24,991 bases of DNA from JBKPCD01 sp046727175 (GCA_046727175.1 JBKPCD010000045.1:1-24991); one strand, 5' to 3'. Shown: positions 15,624 through 23,854, numbered from the stretch's first letter. The notes: generated from the sequence alone by a model not told the origin. Numbers and translations are program-made.

Positions 15624-16649
15624 GTGAAGCCAGGAGGAGTGTTGACGACCGACCTGATCGCCAGCGCCCGGGCCGGGGACGGCGAGGCGTTCCGAAAGCT
15701 GACCGAGCCGTACCGTCGAGAGCTACAGGTGCATTGCTACCGGATGCTCGGATCCTTGCAGGACGCCGAAGACGTCCTGCAGGAGACGCTACTGGCCGCG
15801 TGGCAAGGCGTCGGAGGATTCGAGGAACGCGCCTCGATCCGCACCTGGCTCTACCGGATCGCCACCAACCGGTGCCTCAACGCGCTTCGCACGGCCAGTC
15901 GACGCCCGGCCAAGGAGTGGGACATCCCGCAGGTTGAGCCGCCCGAGCCGACGCGACTCGGCGAAGTCGTGTGGCTCGAGCCATATCCCGACGCCCTGCT
16001 CGAGGGTGCGATCAAGATTCAGCCCGGCCCGGAGGCACGCTACCAACAGATCGAAGCCATCTCGCTGGCCTTCGTGACCGCGCTGCAGCTCCTGCCCGCT
16101 CGCCAGCGCGCCGTGTTGATCTTGCGCGAGGTACTCGGATACCGCGCCAACGAAGTCGCCGACATGCTCGACTCGACCGTCGAATCGGTCAACAGTGCCC
16201 TTAAACGGGCCCGCGCTGCTCTGCGACGCGGCCAGCCGCCAAAAGGCGATCGCGAACCACCTCCTGCCCCGGACTCACGCGCGGAGCAGGCGCTCGCCGG
16301 AAAGTTCGTTCGCGCATGGGAGTCCGGTGATGTCGACGCGCTGGTTGCCTTGCTCACCGCCGATGTCAGCGTCTCCATGCCACCAATTCCGCTCGAATAC
16401 CACGGCCGCGACGTCGTCGGCCGCTTCTGCGCGACCCTCATTCGCCGCCGACGGCACCACCTCGTGCCGACGCGGGCGAATGGTCAGCCGGCGTTCGGGG
16501 CCTACCTTCGCGCCCCGACCGGTGGCCTCCGTCATGGTACCGGCCTCTTCGTCCTTACCCTCGCCGGCGATCGGATCTGCGCCATGACGCGCTTCGACAG
16601 CAGTGTGCTCCCATGGTTCGGGCTGCCGCAATCGCTCCCGGACGGATGA
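15624..16649 (+). CDS. ECF-type sigma factor with C-terminal SnoaL-like domain (SigG/TIGR02960-like)
   Basis: About 341 residues. Region 2 (AFRKLTEPYRRELQVHCYRM, DAEDVLQETLLAAWQGV, IRTWLYRIATNRCLNALR) is followed by a linker containing WLEPYPDALLEG, a mark of the SigG/TIGR02960 group. Region 4 follows (LPARQRAVLILREVLGYRAN, STVESVNSALKRARAALRR). Residues about 225-340 form a SnoaL/NTF2-like domain (KFVRAWESGDVDALVALLTA, FVLTLAGDRICAMTRF). In related factors this extension replaces a membrane anti-sigma factor and tunes activity. I chose GTG 15624 (GGGAGAG upstream); TTG 15642 preceded by AGGAGG is an equally good start. A TATATT at about 15605 could be a -10 box. The divergent SDR is a plausible target gene, as oxidoreductases often neighbour such factors. 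Confidence 0.9.
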   Translation: MKPGGVLTTDLIASARAGDGEAFRKLTEPYRRELQVHCYRMLGSLQDAEDVLQETLLAAWQGVGGFEERASIRTWLYRIATNRCLNALRTASRRPAKEWDIPQVEPPEPTRLGEVVWLEPYPDALLEGAIKIQPGPEARYQQIEAISLAFVTALQLLPARQRAVLILREVLGYRANEVADMLDSTVESVNSALKRARAALRRGQPPKGDREPPPAPDSRAEQALAGKFVRAWESGDVDALVALLTADVSVSMPPIPLEYHGRDVVGRFCATLIRRRRHHLVPTRANGQPAFGAYLRAPTGGLRHGTGLFVLTLAGDRICAMTRFDSSVLPWFGLPQSLPDG

Positions 16650-16731
16650 TCGAGCTGTCGGCCGATGCGGTGCACCAGCGAGATCGATTCCGCTTCCGAC
16701 AACGAATGACACATCTGGCGGATCACGTGAA

Positions 16732-16998
16732 TCACGCGTTCGGCCGGCATCGGCTCCGAACTTCTGCACCATCTGATCCGCGTCCATTCCGTCCAGGAGG
16801 GTCGAGAATGCGGTAGCTACCGAGCTCGCCGGTCTTCGAAAGCTCGTGACCAGGCGCGAAGAGCACACCTGCGCCGAGGCACACCACCGCCACGATCAAC
16901 AGATACGAAAAGACGAAGAACGGTGCGGCGTCCGGCCACCGGAGAGGAGGATACAAGGCCAGCGACATGACCGTTACTGTCACGAGTCGTATGAGCAC
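16732..16998 (-). CDS. Small two-helix membrane protein, unknown
   Basis: 88 residues from a GTG with a perfect GGAGGT five bases upstream, the main argument that it is translated. It has two hydrophobic segments: LVTVTVMSLALYPPLRW and FFVFSYLLIVAVVCLGAGVL. The tail after about residue 52 (hydrophilic, Arg/Gly-rich) looks less like real protein. In the next frame a helical stretch (TLLDGMDADQMVQKFGADA) begins, so the natural C-terminus may be frameshifted. I recognise no family. It is convergent with the sigma gene, whose stop is at 16649. Confidence 0.4.
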   Translation of the reverse strand: MLIRLVTVTVMSLALYPPLRWPDAAPFFVFSYLLIVAVVCLGAGVLFAPGHELSKTGELGSYRILDPPGRNGRGSDGAEVRSRCRPNA

Positions 16999-17189
16999 AG
17001 AGCACCTCCGCTGGAATCAATCTTGAGGGAGATGCGGCCACCGGTTTTCGTTGGCCTCCGCCGGCCGTCGATGAACCGAAGCGCCTGAGGCAGAATTGCG
17101 CGCGCTACACGGCATGGGCCACAGGCGCTTGGCATTCTGAAGTCCGCGCTGGCGCAGCAGGGCCGCCATCGTCGCGGGAACAAGCGACC
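16999..17189. other. Intergenic stretch, nothing recognised
   Basis: Between the small membrane ORF and the YdeI-like stop I see only the GGAGGT ribosome site at the left edge. A reverse frame reading QALRFIDGRRRPTKTGG is short and unmatched. Confidence 0.4.
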
Positions 17190-17795
17190 TCAGCGACGCT
17201 CCGGGTAAGGCGTTTCACCGCGTTCCAACATCTCGACCAGTGCGGCGATTTTCCTCGCACGTCCAGCCGGGGTCTTCATGTTGGCAGTGCGAAACGCGAG
17301 CGCATAGAGGTTCTGCCGCCCTAGCGACTGAAACGTCTTCCGTGCACGCGGACTGGCTTCGATCGCTTTTCGCAGATCGTTGGGGAAGTTGTCGTCCAAC
17401 GCGCCGCGCATCGGCGCGTACGCCGAGTTCCAACGGCCATCGGCCTTTGCCGCGTCCACTTGCCGCTGTCCGTGCGGCGTCATGCGCCCGGCCTTCGTCA
17501 ACCGCGCGACGTGCTCGCGGTTGATCTGACTCCAGATGCTCTTCGCCCGGCGCGGCGTGTATCGCTGCAGATAGGAGCGTTCATCGAGTGCCTTGCGGAT
17601 GCCATCGATCCATCCCCAGCACAGCACGACGTCGAGCGCCTCCGCAATCGTGATCGACGGCACGGCGGAGCCCCTCTTGTAGATGCGCAGCCACACTTCA
17701 CGCTCACGTGCGTGGTTCTTGCGCATCCACGATTCGAACGCCCCTTCAGTGCGAAACGTCTTGATCTTCGCTGACGCTGGAACGACTGAGGCCAT
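17190..17795 (-). CDS. YdeI/OmpD-associated family protein
   Basis: 201 residues, soluble. The N-terminal domain has the family pattern FESWMRKNHAREREVWLRIYK, then AEALDVVLCWGWIDGIRKAL and YTPRRAKSIWSQINREHV. The C-terminal part has PNDLRKAIEASPRARKTFQS and TPAGRARKIAALVEMLERG, typical of this widespread family. E. coli YdeI was linked to peptide and stress resistance, but the biochemical activity of the family is not settled. It stands alone, divergent from the MFS gene, with about 230 bases between the two starts and no clear operator. Confidence 0.9.
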   Translation of the reverse strand: MASVVPASAKIKTFRTEGAFESWMRKNHAREREVWLRIYKRGSAVPSITIAEALDVVLCWGWIDGIRKALDERSYLQRYTPRRAKSIWSQINREHVARLTKAGRMTPHGQRQVDAAKADGRWNSAYAPMRGALDDNFPNDLRKAIEASPRARKTFQSLGRQNLYALAFRTANMKTPAGRARKIAALVEMLERGETPYPERR

Positions 17796-18026
17796 GTTGA
17801 GGATCGCTTCTCAAGATAGCACCGACGCCCAACAACGCGTTCGCTCGACCGCGTCGCGTCGAGATCGAACACCTCATCATCCCGTGGCGGCGCAGGCTGA
17901 GCCGGTCTGCAAATGAACGTATTTTGAACGCTACTTTCACACTGCGTGAGCGCGGCACCAGTATGTTCGCTGTAGACACGGAGTACGCGAGGGAGACCTT
18001 AGGCCACCCCCAGATTGAACCGTGCG

Positions 18027-18785
18027 ATGACTTTCCAGAGCGAAAATTTCGAGCGCCCGGTCGCGCCCACGAGGGCGACAGCCCACGAGTGGATCGGTCT
18101 CGCCGTGATCGCGCTTCCGTGCATGCTCTACTCCATGGATCTGACCGTGCTCAACCTTGCGGTGCCGCGGCTCAGCGGAGATTTGCGCCCTAGCAGCGCT
18201 CAACTTCTCTGGATCGTCGACATCTACGGTTTCCTGCTCGCCGGTTCGCTGATCACGATGGGCACACTGGGCGACCGTATTGGCCGGCGTCGGCTGCTGC
18301 TCATGGGCGCAGCCGCGTTCGGCTTGGCTTCCGTGCTCGCCGCGTTTTCGACGAGTGCCGAAATGCTGATCGCAACGCGCGCGCTCCTCGGCGCGACGTT
18401 GGCCCCCTCGACGTTATCGCTGATCCGCAACATGTTCCTCGATCCGACCGAGCGCACGACTGCGATTGGAATCTGGGTGAGCAGTTACTCGGTGGGTGCC
18501 GCAATCGGCCCACTTCTCGGCGGCGTGCTGTTGGAGCGCTTCTGGTGGGGGTCCGTGTTCCTGCTGGGAGTGCCGGTGATGGCGCTGTTGCTGATCGTGG
18601 GACCATTGTTCCTTCCCGAGTTTAACGATCCCGAGGCAGGGCAGTTCGATCTCGTCAGCGCGCTCCTGTCACTTACCAGCGTCCTCGCGGTGATCTACGG
18701 CCTCAAGCGGATTGCCGAGGATGGACTGGGATGTTCGTCGAACGAAGAACGGCGTGGACCGGTCAGGCTCCTTTACGGCGCGTGA
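18027..18785 (+). CDS. N-terminal half of a DHA2-type MFS drug transporter (truncated)
   Basis: About 252 residues from ATG 18027 (a TTG at 18015 is also in frame). The sequence fits the first seven or so helices of a 14-helix QacA/SmvA-type exporter: MDLTVLNLAVPRLSGDL at helix 1, the loop motif GTLGDRIGRRRLLL, ATRALLGATLAPSTLSLIRN and SVGAAIGPLLGGVLLERFWW (motif C). Full-length relatives have about 500 residues. The reading leaves the family after YGLKRIAEDGLG and stops at 18785. The +2 frame then reads MFVERRTAWTGQAPLRR, faintly like the sequence expected about 20 residues later. A deletion or junction near 18730 is likely. Its end overlaps the convergent NIPSNAP gene by 23 bases. It is unlikely to work as a transporter. 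Confidence 0.85.
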   Translation: MTFQSENFERPVAPTRATAHEWIGLAVIALPCMLYSMDLTVLNLAVPRLSGDLRPSSAQLLWIVDIYGFLLAGSLITMGTLGDRIGRRRLLLMGAAAFGLASVLAAFSTSAEMLIATRALLGATLAPSTLSLIRNMFLDPTERTTAIGIWVSSYSVGAAIGPLLGGVLLERFWWGSVFLLGVPVMALLLIVGPLFLPEFNDPEAGQFDLVSALLSLTSVLAVIYGLKRIAEDGLGCSSNEERRGPVRLLYGA

Positions 18786-20013
18786 ACGACATGATCCGGT
18801 TGGTTTCCCACGTCTTGCCGCCATCGTCCGACAACGCCTGTTCCCAGCGTGCTGAATCGGCCGTCGGCTGCGTCCAGAGGAACCGGCACCGAACGACTTT
18901 GCCATCGACGGTTTCCTCACCGTAGAACTCGCCGATCCCGCCAATGAACCGTCCGACCATCGGCGGCAAGAGCGAGCGCGCACGCGCCGTGTCGGCCCAA
19001 TGGATCGACCATTCCCCGGTTGCCGGATCGAACAACCGCAGTGTCATGCCTTCGAACGACACACCCTCGCGAACCGCAAAGTACCGATCCAGGTGGCCGA
19101 AGCCGTCGAGAAGGGGCGCCACCTCAGACCGAGCATCGAACTCGACCCATTCGGTTGAATGGTGCAGGCGGCCCTTCAGATATCGGTTGTGGATGTTCCA
19201 GGAGCCGAAGAGGAAGTCGAAATCGTGCTTCGTTGCGCGGGCGGCGTTTGGTCCGTCGCCGAGCCTCGAGCGTGGGGTCGGTTCCAATTCGAGCAAGGTC
19301 ACCGGTTGGTTGTCCAGAGTGACCAGGCTCGCCAGGCGATCGACAGGAGACTGTGCGAGCTGGTCCCGCGCGATGGTTCCGAACCACACCAGCACGTGCT
19401 CGCCCTCTCGCACGGGCAGCTTCGTGAACGTGTTGGGCGACGGTTCGGTGATGAACACGCCCTCGAGCCTGACGCCGTGGCCTTGAAGCAGGGGAGCGAC
19501 CTGCCGCTCGAATCGCGCCACGGTCTGCGCGTCAACGGGCTGAGGCATCTGATACACACCAGCGAGTACGGTCACCGCGCCGCGACCGTCGCTGCGCGTG
19601 GCGCGGGTCGCGTCGTCGAGTCGAAAAGCGAGCTCTGGCCGCGCGGGCCTCAATAACAGTACGTCGTTGGTCTCCAGCATCGTGGCATTCGCCTCATTTC
19701 GATGCGCCGCCCACACCGGGCCGCCGTAGAAGCTTTCGAGGGCCTGGTGGCGCGCCTCCATGTTCGCGAAGCCGCGCAGCCATACGAAGCGATCGTCGCG
19801 ACGCCGGTCGCGGAGCTGACCGACCAGCGTCATCCCGGCTGCCTCCTGCGACTCGATGAAATGACGCTCGAACAGGTCAATGAGTGTGTCGCGTTGACCC
19901 GGCTTGAGTGTGTATTGCCGCAATTCGACCACCGCGCAGCAATCCGCGTGTGCGAGGGCCGCATTCATTGAGATTCCCATGACACATGCGAGTAGAAGCC
20001 AACTCCGGCACAT
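18763..20013 (-). CDS. Secreted NIPSNAP-domain protein fused to a DUF1579-like domain
   Basis: 416 residues. A signal peptide (LLLACVMGISMNAALAHA, cleavage before DCC) sends it to the periplasm or outside. Residues about 26-125 are a NIPSNAP domain (VVELRQYTLKPGQRDTLIDL, MTLVGQLRDRRRDDRFVWLR, FYGGPVWAAHRNEANATM). Residues about 142-240 look like a second, weaker copy (VLAGVYQMPQPVDAQTVARF ... EHVLVWFGTIARDQL). From about 258 the C-terminal part (KHDFDFLFGSWNIHNRYLKG, MTLRLFDPATGEWSIHWADT, WEQALSDDGGKTWETNRIMS) matches the beta-barrel pattern of DUF1579-like proteins. Function is unknown; both folds are often ligand-binding. The short C-terminus (FTRRKGA) is normal for the family, so this gene looks complete. 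Confidence 0.85.
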   Translation of the reverse strand: MCRSWLLLACVMGISMNAALAHADCCAVVELRQYTLKPGQRDTLIDLFERHFIESQEAAGMTLVGQLRDRRRDDRFVWLRGFANMEARHQALESFYGGPVWAAHRNEANATMLETNDVLLLRPARPELAFRLDDATRATRSDGRGAVTVLAGVYQMPQPVDAQTVARFERQVAPLLQGHGVRLEGVFITEPSPNTFTKLPVREGEHVLVWFGTIARDQLAQSPVDRLASLVTLDNQPVTLLELEPTPRSRLGDGPNAARATKHDFDFLFGSWNIHNRYLKGRLHHSTEWVEFDARSEVAPLLDGFGHLDRYFAVREGVSFEGMTLRLFDPATGEWSIHWADTARARSLLPPMVGRFIGGIGEFYGEETVDGKVVRCRFLWTQPTADSARWEQALSDDGGKTWETNRIMSFTRRKGA

Positions 20014-20050
20014 GACGTCGACAGTACGTCAGTGAGGGAATGACTGCATC

Positions 20051-20130
20051 GACCAGTTCTGGAAATTGGCCTGGACCAGTTGGACCAGCGAAACGGGTCG
20101 GATCGATTATTCTTGCTGGGCCAGTTCGCT
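20051..20130 (+). promoter_or_regulatory. Repeated ACCAG motifs before the MocR gene
   Basis: GACCAGTTCTGG (20051), GGACCAGTTGG (20073), TGGACCAGCG (20081) and GGGCCAGTTCG (20118) repeat a G(G)RCCAGTT core on the same strand between the divergent NIPSNAP (start 20013) and MocR (start 20149) genes. MocR-type regulators commonly bind direct repeats in such divergent intergenic regions. That these are its operator is my inference. Confidence 0.5.
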
Positions 20131-20148
20131 ACTGAGAAGGGGTTGTGC

Positions 20149-21646
20149 ATGGCGCGATGGGAGCTCGTGTTCGAGATCGATCGAACCGGCGGAGTCTCGT
20201 ACGGGCGTCAGATCGCGAATGCGCTGATGGACGAGATTCAAAGGGGACGGCTGCGACCTGGCGACCGTCTCCCCGGCACCAGAGCGCTCGCGCGGACACT
20301 GCGCGTTCACCGTCAAACGGTGGTGGGCGCGGTCGAGGAGCTGGTCGCGGAAGGCTGGCTCGTCAGCAGGCGTGCGTCGGGGACGTTCGTGGCCGCGGGC
20401 TTGCCGGAGCCCCGTCGCGGCGATCGTTCTCCTCCGTGCGAGCCCGTCCTCGGGCCGCGTCTGAATTCGCGATTTCACTGCCAGTTGCGGCGGTTCCAGA
20501 GCTGCCGCGGGTTGTTCCATCGGGAACGATCCTGATGTCGGGGACACGACCGGATTTGCGGCTGCTGTCCGTGGACCTCATCGCTCGAGCGTATCGTCGG
20601 GCGTTGCGGACGCGTGGTGCAGCGCTCTTGTCGTACAGCGATCCGGCCGGTATCTCTCGTCTTCGCTACGCGCTGGCAACGATGCTGTCGGCGACGCGGG
20701 CTTTGGCAGTAGAGCCGAATTCGATCATCGTGACTCGTGGGAGTCAGATGGCGTTGGCCCTCATCGCGCGCGCGTTGCTTCGCCCTGGTGATGCGGTTGC
20801 CGTCGAGAATCCTGGTTACCGGCCCGCGTGGGAAGCGTTTCGCGCGTCTGGTGCCGAGGTGATCCCCGTTCCGGTCGACGAGCATGGCATCGATGTCACG
20901 GCCCTCGAGCGCCTGCTCGCACGGAAACCCATCACCGCCGTCTATGTCACGCCGCACCATCAGTACCCCACCACCGTGACCCTGACGGGTCCGCGCCGGA
21001 CGATGCTTCTCCAGCTTGCGATCCGTGAACGCGTCGCCGTGATTGAGGATGACTACGATCACGAGTTCCATTACCGCGGGAGACCCATCCTCCCGATGGC
21101 GAGCGTCGACACCGACGGCGTCGTCATCTACATCGGGACCTTGTCGAAGGTCCTTGCTCCGGGCCTCCGCCTCGGCTTCGTCGCGGCGCCGCCCACCTGA
21201 TCGCGCGGCTCGTCGCCCACCGATCGTTCATCGATCTCCAGGGCGATGCCGTGCTCGAATCGGCGATCGCGGAGCTACTGGACGAGGGCCTGATTCAGCG
21301 ACATGTCCGCAAGATGCGTCGCGTCTATCAGCGACGGCTGGAGATCTTGGGGTCGGCCCTCCGTCAGTTTGGCGACTTTCTGACGTTTCGCATTCCGTCT
21401 GGCGGAACTGCAATCTGGGTGAGGACGAAGGATGCGCGAACCATGATGCGATGGTCCGAGGCATCGCGTAGGAATGGTGTCGCATTCGACCCTCCGACTG
21501 AATACAGCCTCAGCGGGACGCCGGCTGCTGGCGCACGACTGGGCTTCGCGTCACTGACCGAGGACGAGCTCCGCCAGGCTGTGAACCGGCTTGCTTCGGC
21601 AGCCACGGTGACACAAGGATTGCGGGCGCGAAAGAGAACGCGGTAG
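20149..21646 (+). pseudogene. MocR-type GntR/aminotransferase regulator, two frameshifts
   Basis: A GntR winged helix opens the protein (MARWELVFEIDRTGGVSYGR, RPGDRLPGTRALARTLRVHR, EGWLVSRRASGTFVAAG). A fold-type I aminotransferase domain follows with SYSDPAGISRLRYALA, TRGSQMALALIARALLRPGD, VTPHHQYPTTVTL, IEDDYDHEFHYRGRP and the PLP lysine in IGTLSKVLAPGLRLGF. The frame changes near 20450-20465 and again at the CCC run at 21192-21194 (APPT-stop versus HLIARLVAH). The third frame carries the C-terminus, including FRIPSGGTAIWVR and GARLGFASLTEDELRQAV. Two restored bases give exactly 500 codons, normal for the family. MocR proteins bind DNA and sense PLP or amino-acid ligands. ATG 20149 has AAGGGG about 8 bases upstream. 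Confidence 0.9.
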
Positions 21647-21664
21647 CCGCGGAGTGAAGCGGCT
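21645..21664. terminator. Hairpin between convergent MocR and sigma genes
   Basis: AGCCGC (21645-21650) pairs with GCGGCT (21659-21664) around an 8-base loop, starting at the MocR stop codon and lying before the convergent sigma stop at 21699. It could serve both strands, but it has no clean T tract. Confidence 0.3.
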
Positions 21665-21698
21665 TCGGGTTTCATCGCATCGCGAGAACGGGAAATCG

Positions 21699-22292
21699 CT
21701 AGCTCGCAAGCAGGGCCGCGCGTAGCGCCCGTCTCGCACGGTGCAGCCGGCTCTTGACGGTGCCAATCACGATGTGGTGACCTTCCGCCAATTTCGCCGC
21801 GGAAGGATAGCGCACAATCCCAACTAGAACCGCGCGATGCACCGCAGACAGCTTCGCGAGCGTCGACATCAGTTGTCGTCCGAGTTCAGCGGCGATCGCC
21901 TCGAACTCCGGGTCGCGCCGCTGAGAGACTAGGAAACCTGGATCGCGAAGAAAGGCCTCCATCGACGGCATTCCATGACGCTGACGTAATCGTGAGACGG
22001 CCGTGTTACGGGCGATGGTGTGGATCCACGTCGTCACCTTTGCTTCGCCTCGAAAGCGCACCGCGTGTTTCCACACAACCACGAAGACATCCTGAACGAC
22101 CTCTTCGGCATCGGCAGGGCACGATACAATTCGTCGCACGACCGACGAAACACCACATCGGTGCCGCCGCATCAGCTCTCCAAGAGCTTCCTCCTCCCCT
22201 GCAGCAACGGCCGCGAGGAGAGACTCGTCGGGTTCAGCGGCGCTTGACACAATTCCCTGACCAGGAGGCTCGTGACGTGAAGCGGCGTTCAT
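21699..22292 (-). CDS. ECF RNA polymerase sigma factor
   Basis: 197 residues from ATG 22292; a GTG at 22316 would add eight. Region 2: LMRRHRCGVSSVVRRIV, DAEEVVQDVFVVVWKHAVRF, VTTWIHTIARNTAVSRLRQ. Region 4: LAKLSAVHRAVLVGIVRYPS and the recognition-helix part HIVIGTVKSRLHRARRALRA. It would direct RNA polymerase to a small regulon. Gly replaces the usual polar residue after VI in the region 4 helix (VIGTVKSRLH is still typical). No anti-sigma factor is adjacent: the gene to its left is convergent and the one to its right ends at 22583. Its partner must be elsewhere or lost. Neither start has a strong ribosome site. Confidence 0.92.
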   Translation of the reverse strand: MNAASRHEPPGQGIVSSAAEPDESLLAAVAAGEEEALGELMRRHRCGVSSVVRRIVSCPADAEEVVQDVFVVVWKHAVRFRGEAKVTTWIHTIARNTAVSRLRQRHGMPSMEAFLRDPGFLVSQRRDPEFEAIAAELGRQLMSTLAKLSAVHRAVLVGIVRYPSAAKLAEGHHIVIGTVKSRLHRARRALRAALLAS

Positions 22293-22316
22293 AATCAAGA
22301 CTACGGTGGCTCCCAC

Positions 22317-22582
22317 TTTGGCTTCGTGAGAGTCGCGTGTAATTTCCGTGAAATCTCGCTCGGCGGCGCTCTACGCCCCTTCGAGGTCAACTATTGGTCA
22401 AAGCGGTCCTGGCACATCCTCGATCGACAGCAATTTGTGTTCAGGAACTTGGGTGATCGGCGCCTTTGACACGATTGACGCGCTTGCTGCAGGCACGCGT
22501 TGGACATCCTCGCCGACCGGCAAGGCGGGATGCGCCCGCCTGGAACGGGCACCGTGATGAGATTGAACTAACGCGCGGCTTC
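22317..22582. other. Intergenic stretch with one hairpin
   Basis: No gene is recognised here. AGGCGGG (22523-22529) and CCCGCCT (22535-22541) form a 7-bp, 5-base-loop hairpin 40-60 bases after the SDR stop, in the right place for a terminator of that minus-strand transcript, although a T tract is lacking. The part from 22317 to about 22400 should hold the promoter of the ECF gene. Confidence 0.35.
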
Positions 22583-23390
22583 TCATTGAGTTCTGTCCAG
22601 TGAGAAGGTCCGCCGCACTCCTTGTTCGAACATTCCTGCGGGAAGAAATCGACGCAAACGGGCGACGGACTTCGCTTGGTGCCCGATCAGGTAGCGTAGC
22701 CGCGGAGAGTTGCTGGAAATGATCTCGAGCACCGTATTGGCCACTACGTCCGGGCGCCTTGTCTTGCGAAGCACGAATGGCATTGAGAGCGCGCTGACGC
22801 CACGGGTCGTAATCTGTCAGCCGACGTGTTGCGACTTGCCGGTGGTTCATCATGGGAGTTCTGAGAAAGCCGGCCTCGGTCAGTGACACGTGGATATTGA
22901 AAGGCTTGATTTCCTGGCGTAAGGCCTCCGTGTACCCTTCCAGCGCAAACTTGCTGGCGGAATAGATGCCAAGGAACGGAGCCGCCGTCAGACCGGTGAG
23001 CGAGCTGACGTTGATGATGTGCCCACGCTTTTTGCTGACGCATGAGTGGCAGCACTGCGTTGACCATCCTCACGACCCCGAAGAAATTGGTCTCGAACTG
23101 AGCGGTGGCGTCCTCGGATGACAGTTCTTCCAATGCACCGGCCAGCTCGTAACCGGCGTTGTTGATGAGGACGTCAAGACGACCGCTCCGATTCACGACC
23201 GCTTCGACACACGCGAGTACCGAGTCATCGGCGCGTACATACAGACCCAGCATCTCGACACCGGAGAGACCGTCGGCGCTTGAGGGATTCCGGCTTGTGC
23301 TAAAGACCGTGAAGCCGCGCTGAGAAAGCAGTCGGGCGGTCGAGTGCCCGACGCCAGACGAGGCGCCAGTGATGAGCACCACACAGCCAT
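22583..23390 (-). pseudogene. Short-chain dehydrogenase/reductase (classical type), two frameshifts
   Basis: The first frame gives VVLITGASSGVGHSTARLL (cofactor glycine motif), LDVLINNAGYELAG and TNFFGVVRMVNAVLPLMRQQ. At a run of five T at 23029-23033 the frame is lost; dropping one base restores RGHIINVSSLTGLTAAPFLG, IYSASKFALEGYTEALRQEI and SLTEAGFLRTPMM, so the catalytic Ser, Tyr and Lys are all present. A second extra base in GGG at 22752-22754 breaks the frame again; dropping it gives KAPDVVANTVLEIISSNSPR and a C-terminus ending SLDRTQ at 22583. The corrected length from GTG 23382 is 266 codons, normal for the family. The start is uncertain (GTG 23382 in frame, ATG 23390 out of frame). 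It follows the VOC gene by about 15-22 bases, suggesting an operon. Confidence 0.85.
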
Positions 23391-23404
23391 GGCCGTTGAT
23401 CCCG

Positions 23405-23854
23405 CTACTTCTGTTGCGACGCGATGTACGCTTCCGGCCCGAGCTCCACGGCCTTCGGGTCCATCCACAACACCTCCCAGTGATGGCCGTCGAGGTCGTA
23501 GAAGCTCCGGGCATACATGAAGCCGTGATCCTGCGCAGGCATCGCGTCGCGACCGCCGGCTTTAATCGCCTTCGTCATCAGCTCATCGACCTCATGACGA
23601 CTGTCGCAAGACAAGGCGATGAGCGCCTCGGTTTGCCGCGAGGTGTCGCACACTTCGCGCTTGGTGAACGTCTTGAAAAACGGCGCGGCGAGCAGCATAG
23701 CGTAGCCGTCGTCGTTGACGACCATACAGGCGGCGTTGTCGTCGGTGAACTTCGGGTTGTAGGCGAAGCCGAGCGCCGAGAAGAAGGCTTTCGCGCGCGG
23801 CAGGTCTCGAACGGCGAGGTTGATGAAAATCTTGCGACCAGTGTTATTGGACAT
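23405..23854 (-). CDS. VOC-family (glyoxalase/bleomycin-resistance fold) protein
   Basis: 149 residues from ATG 23854, with GGAG six bases upstream; upstream in-frame starts at 23866 and 23947 are less likely. It has one pair of beta-alpha-beta-beta-beta units: INLAVRDLPRAKAFFSALGF, then ACMVVNDDGYAMLLAAPFF, and the second unit with GFMYARSFYDLDGHHWEVLW. The last motif carries the conserved metal-ligand Glu (HHWEVLW), but the first strand has Asn (FINLAV) where many enzymes have His, so metal binding may be changed or absent. Relatives are often annotated as glyoxalase or extradiol-like without known substrate. It lies upstream of the SDR gene and downstream of the DHFR-like gene, all on the minus strand. 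Confidence 0.9.
   Translation of the reverse strand: MSNNTGRKIFINLAVRDLPRAKAFFSALGFAYNPKFTDDNAACMVVNDDGYAMLLAAPFFKTFTKREVCDTSRQTEALIALSCDSRHEVDELMTKAIKAGGRDAMPAQDHGFMYARSFYDLDGHHWEVLWMDPKAVELGPEAYIASQQK

Noticed and set aside
22398..22889. 163-codon minus-strand frame as a separate gene
   Set aside because: Its N-terminal half is the middle of the frameshifted SDR and its C-terminal half is out-of-frame sequence.
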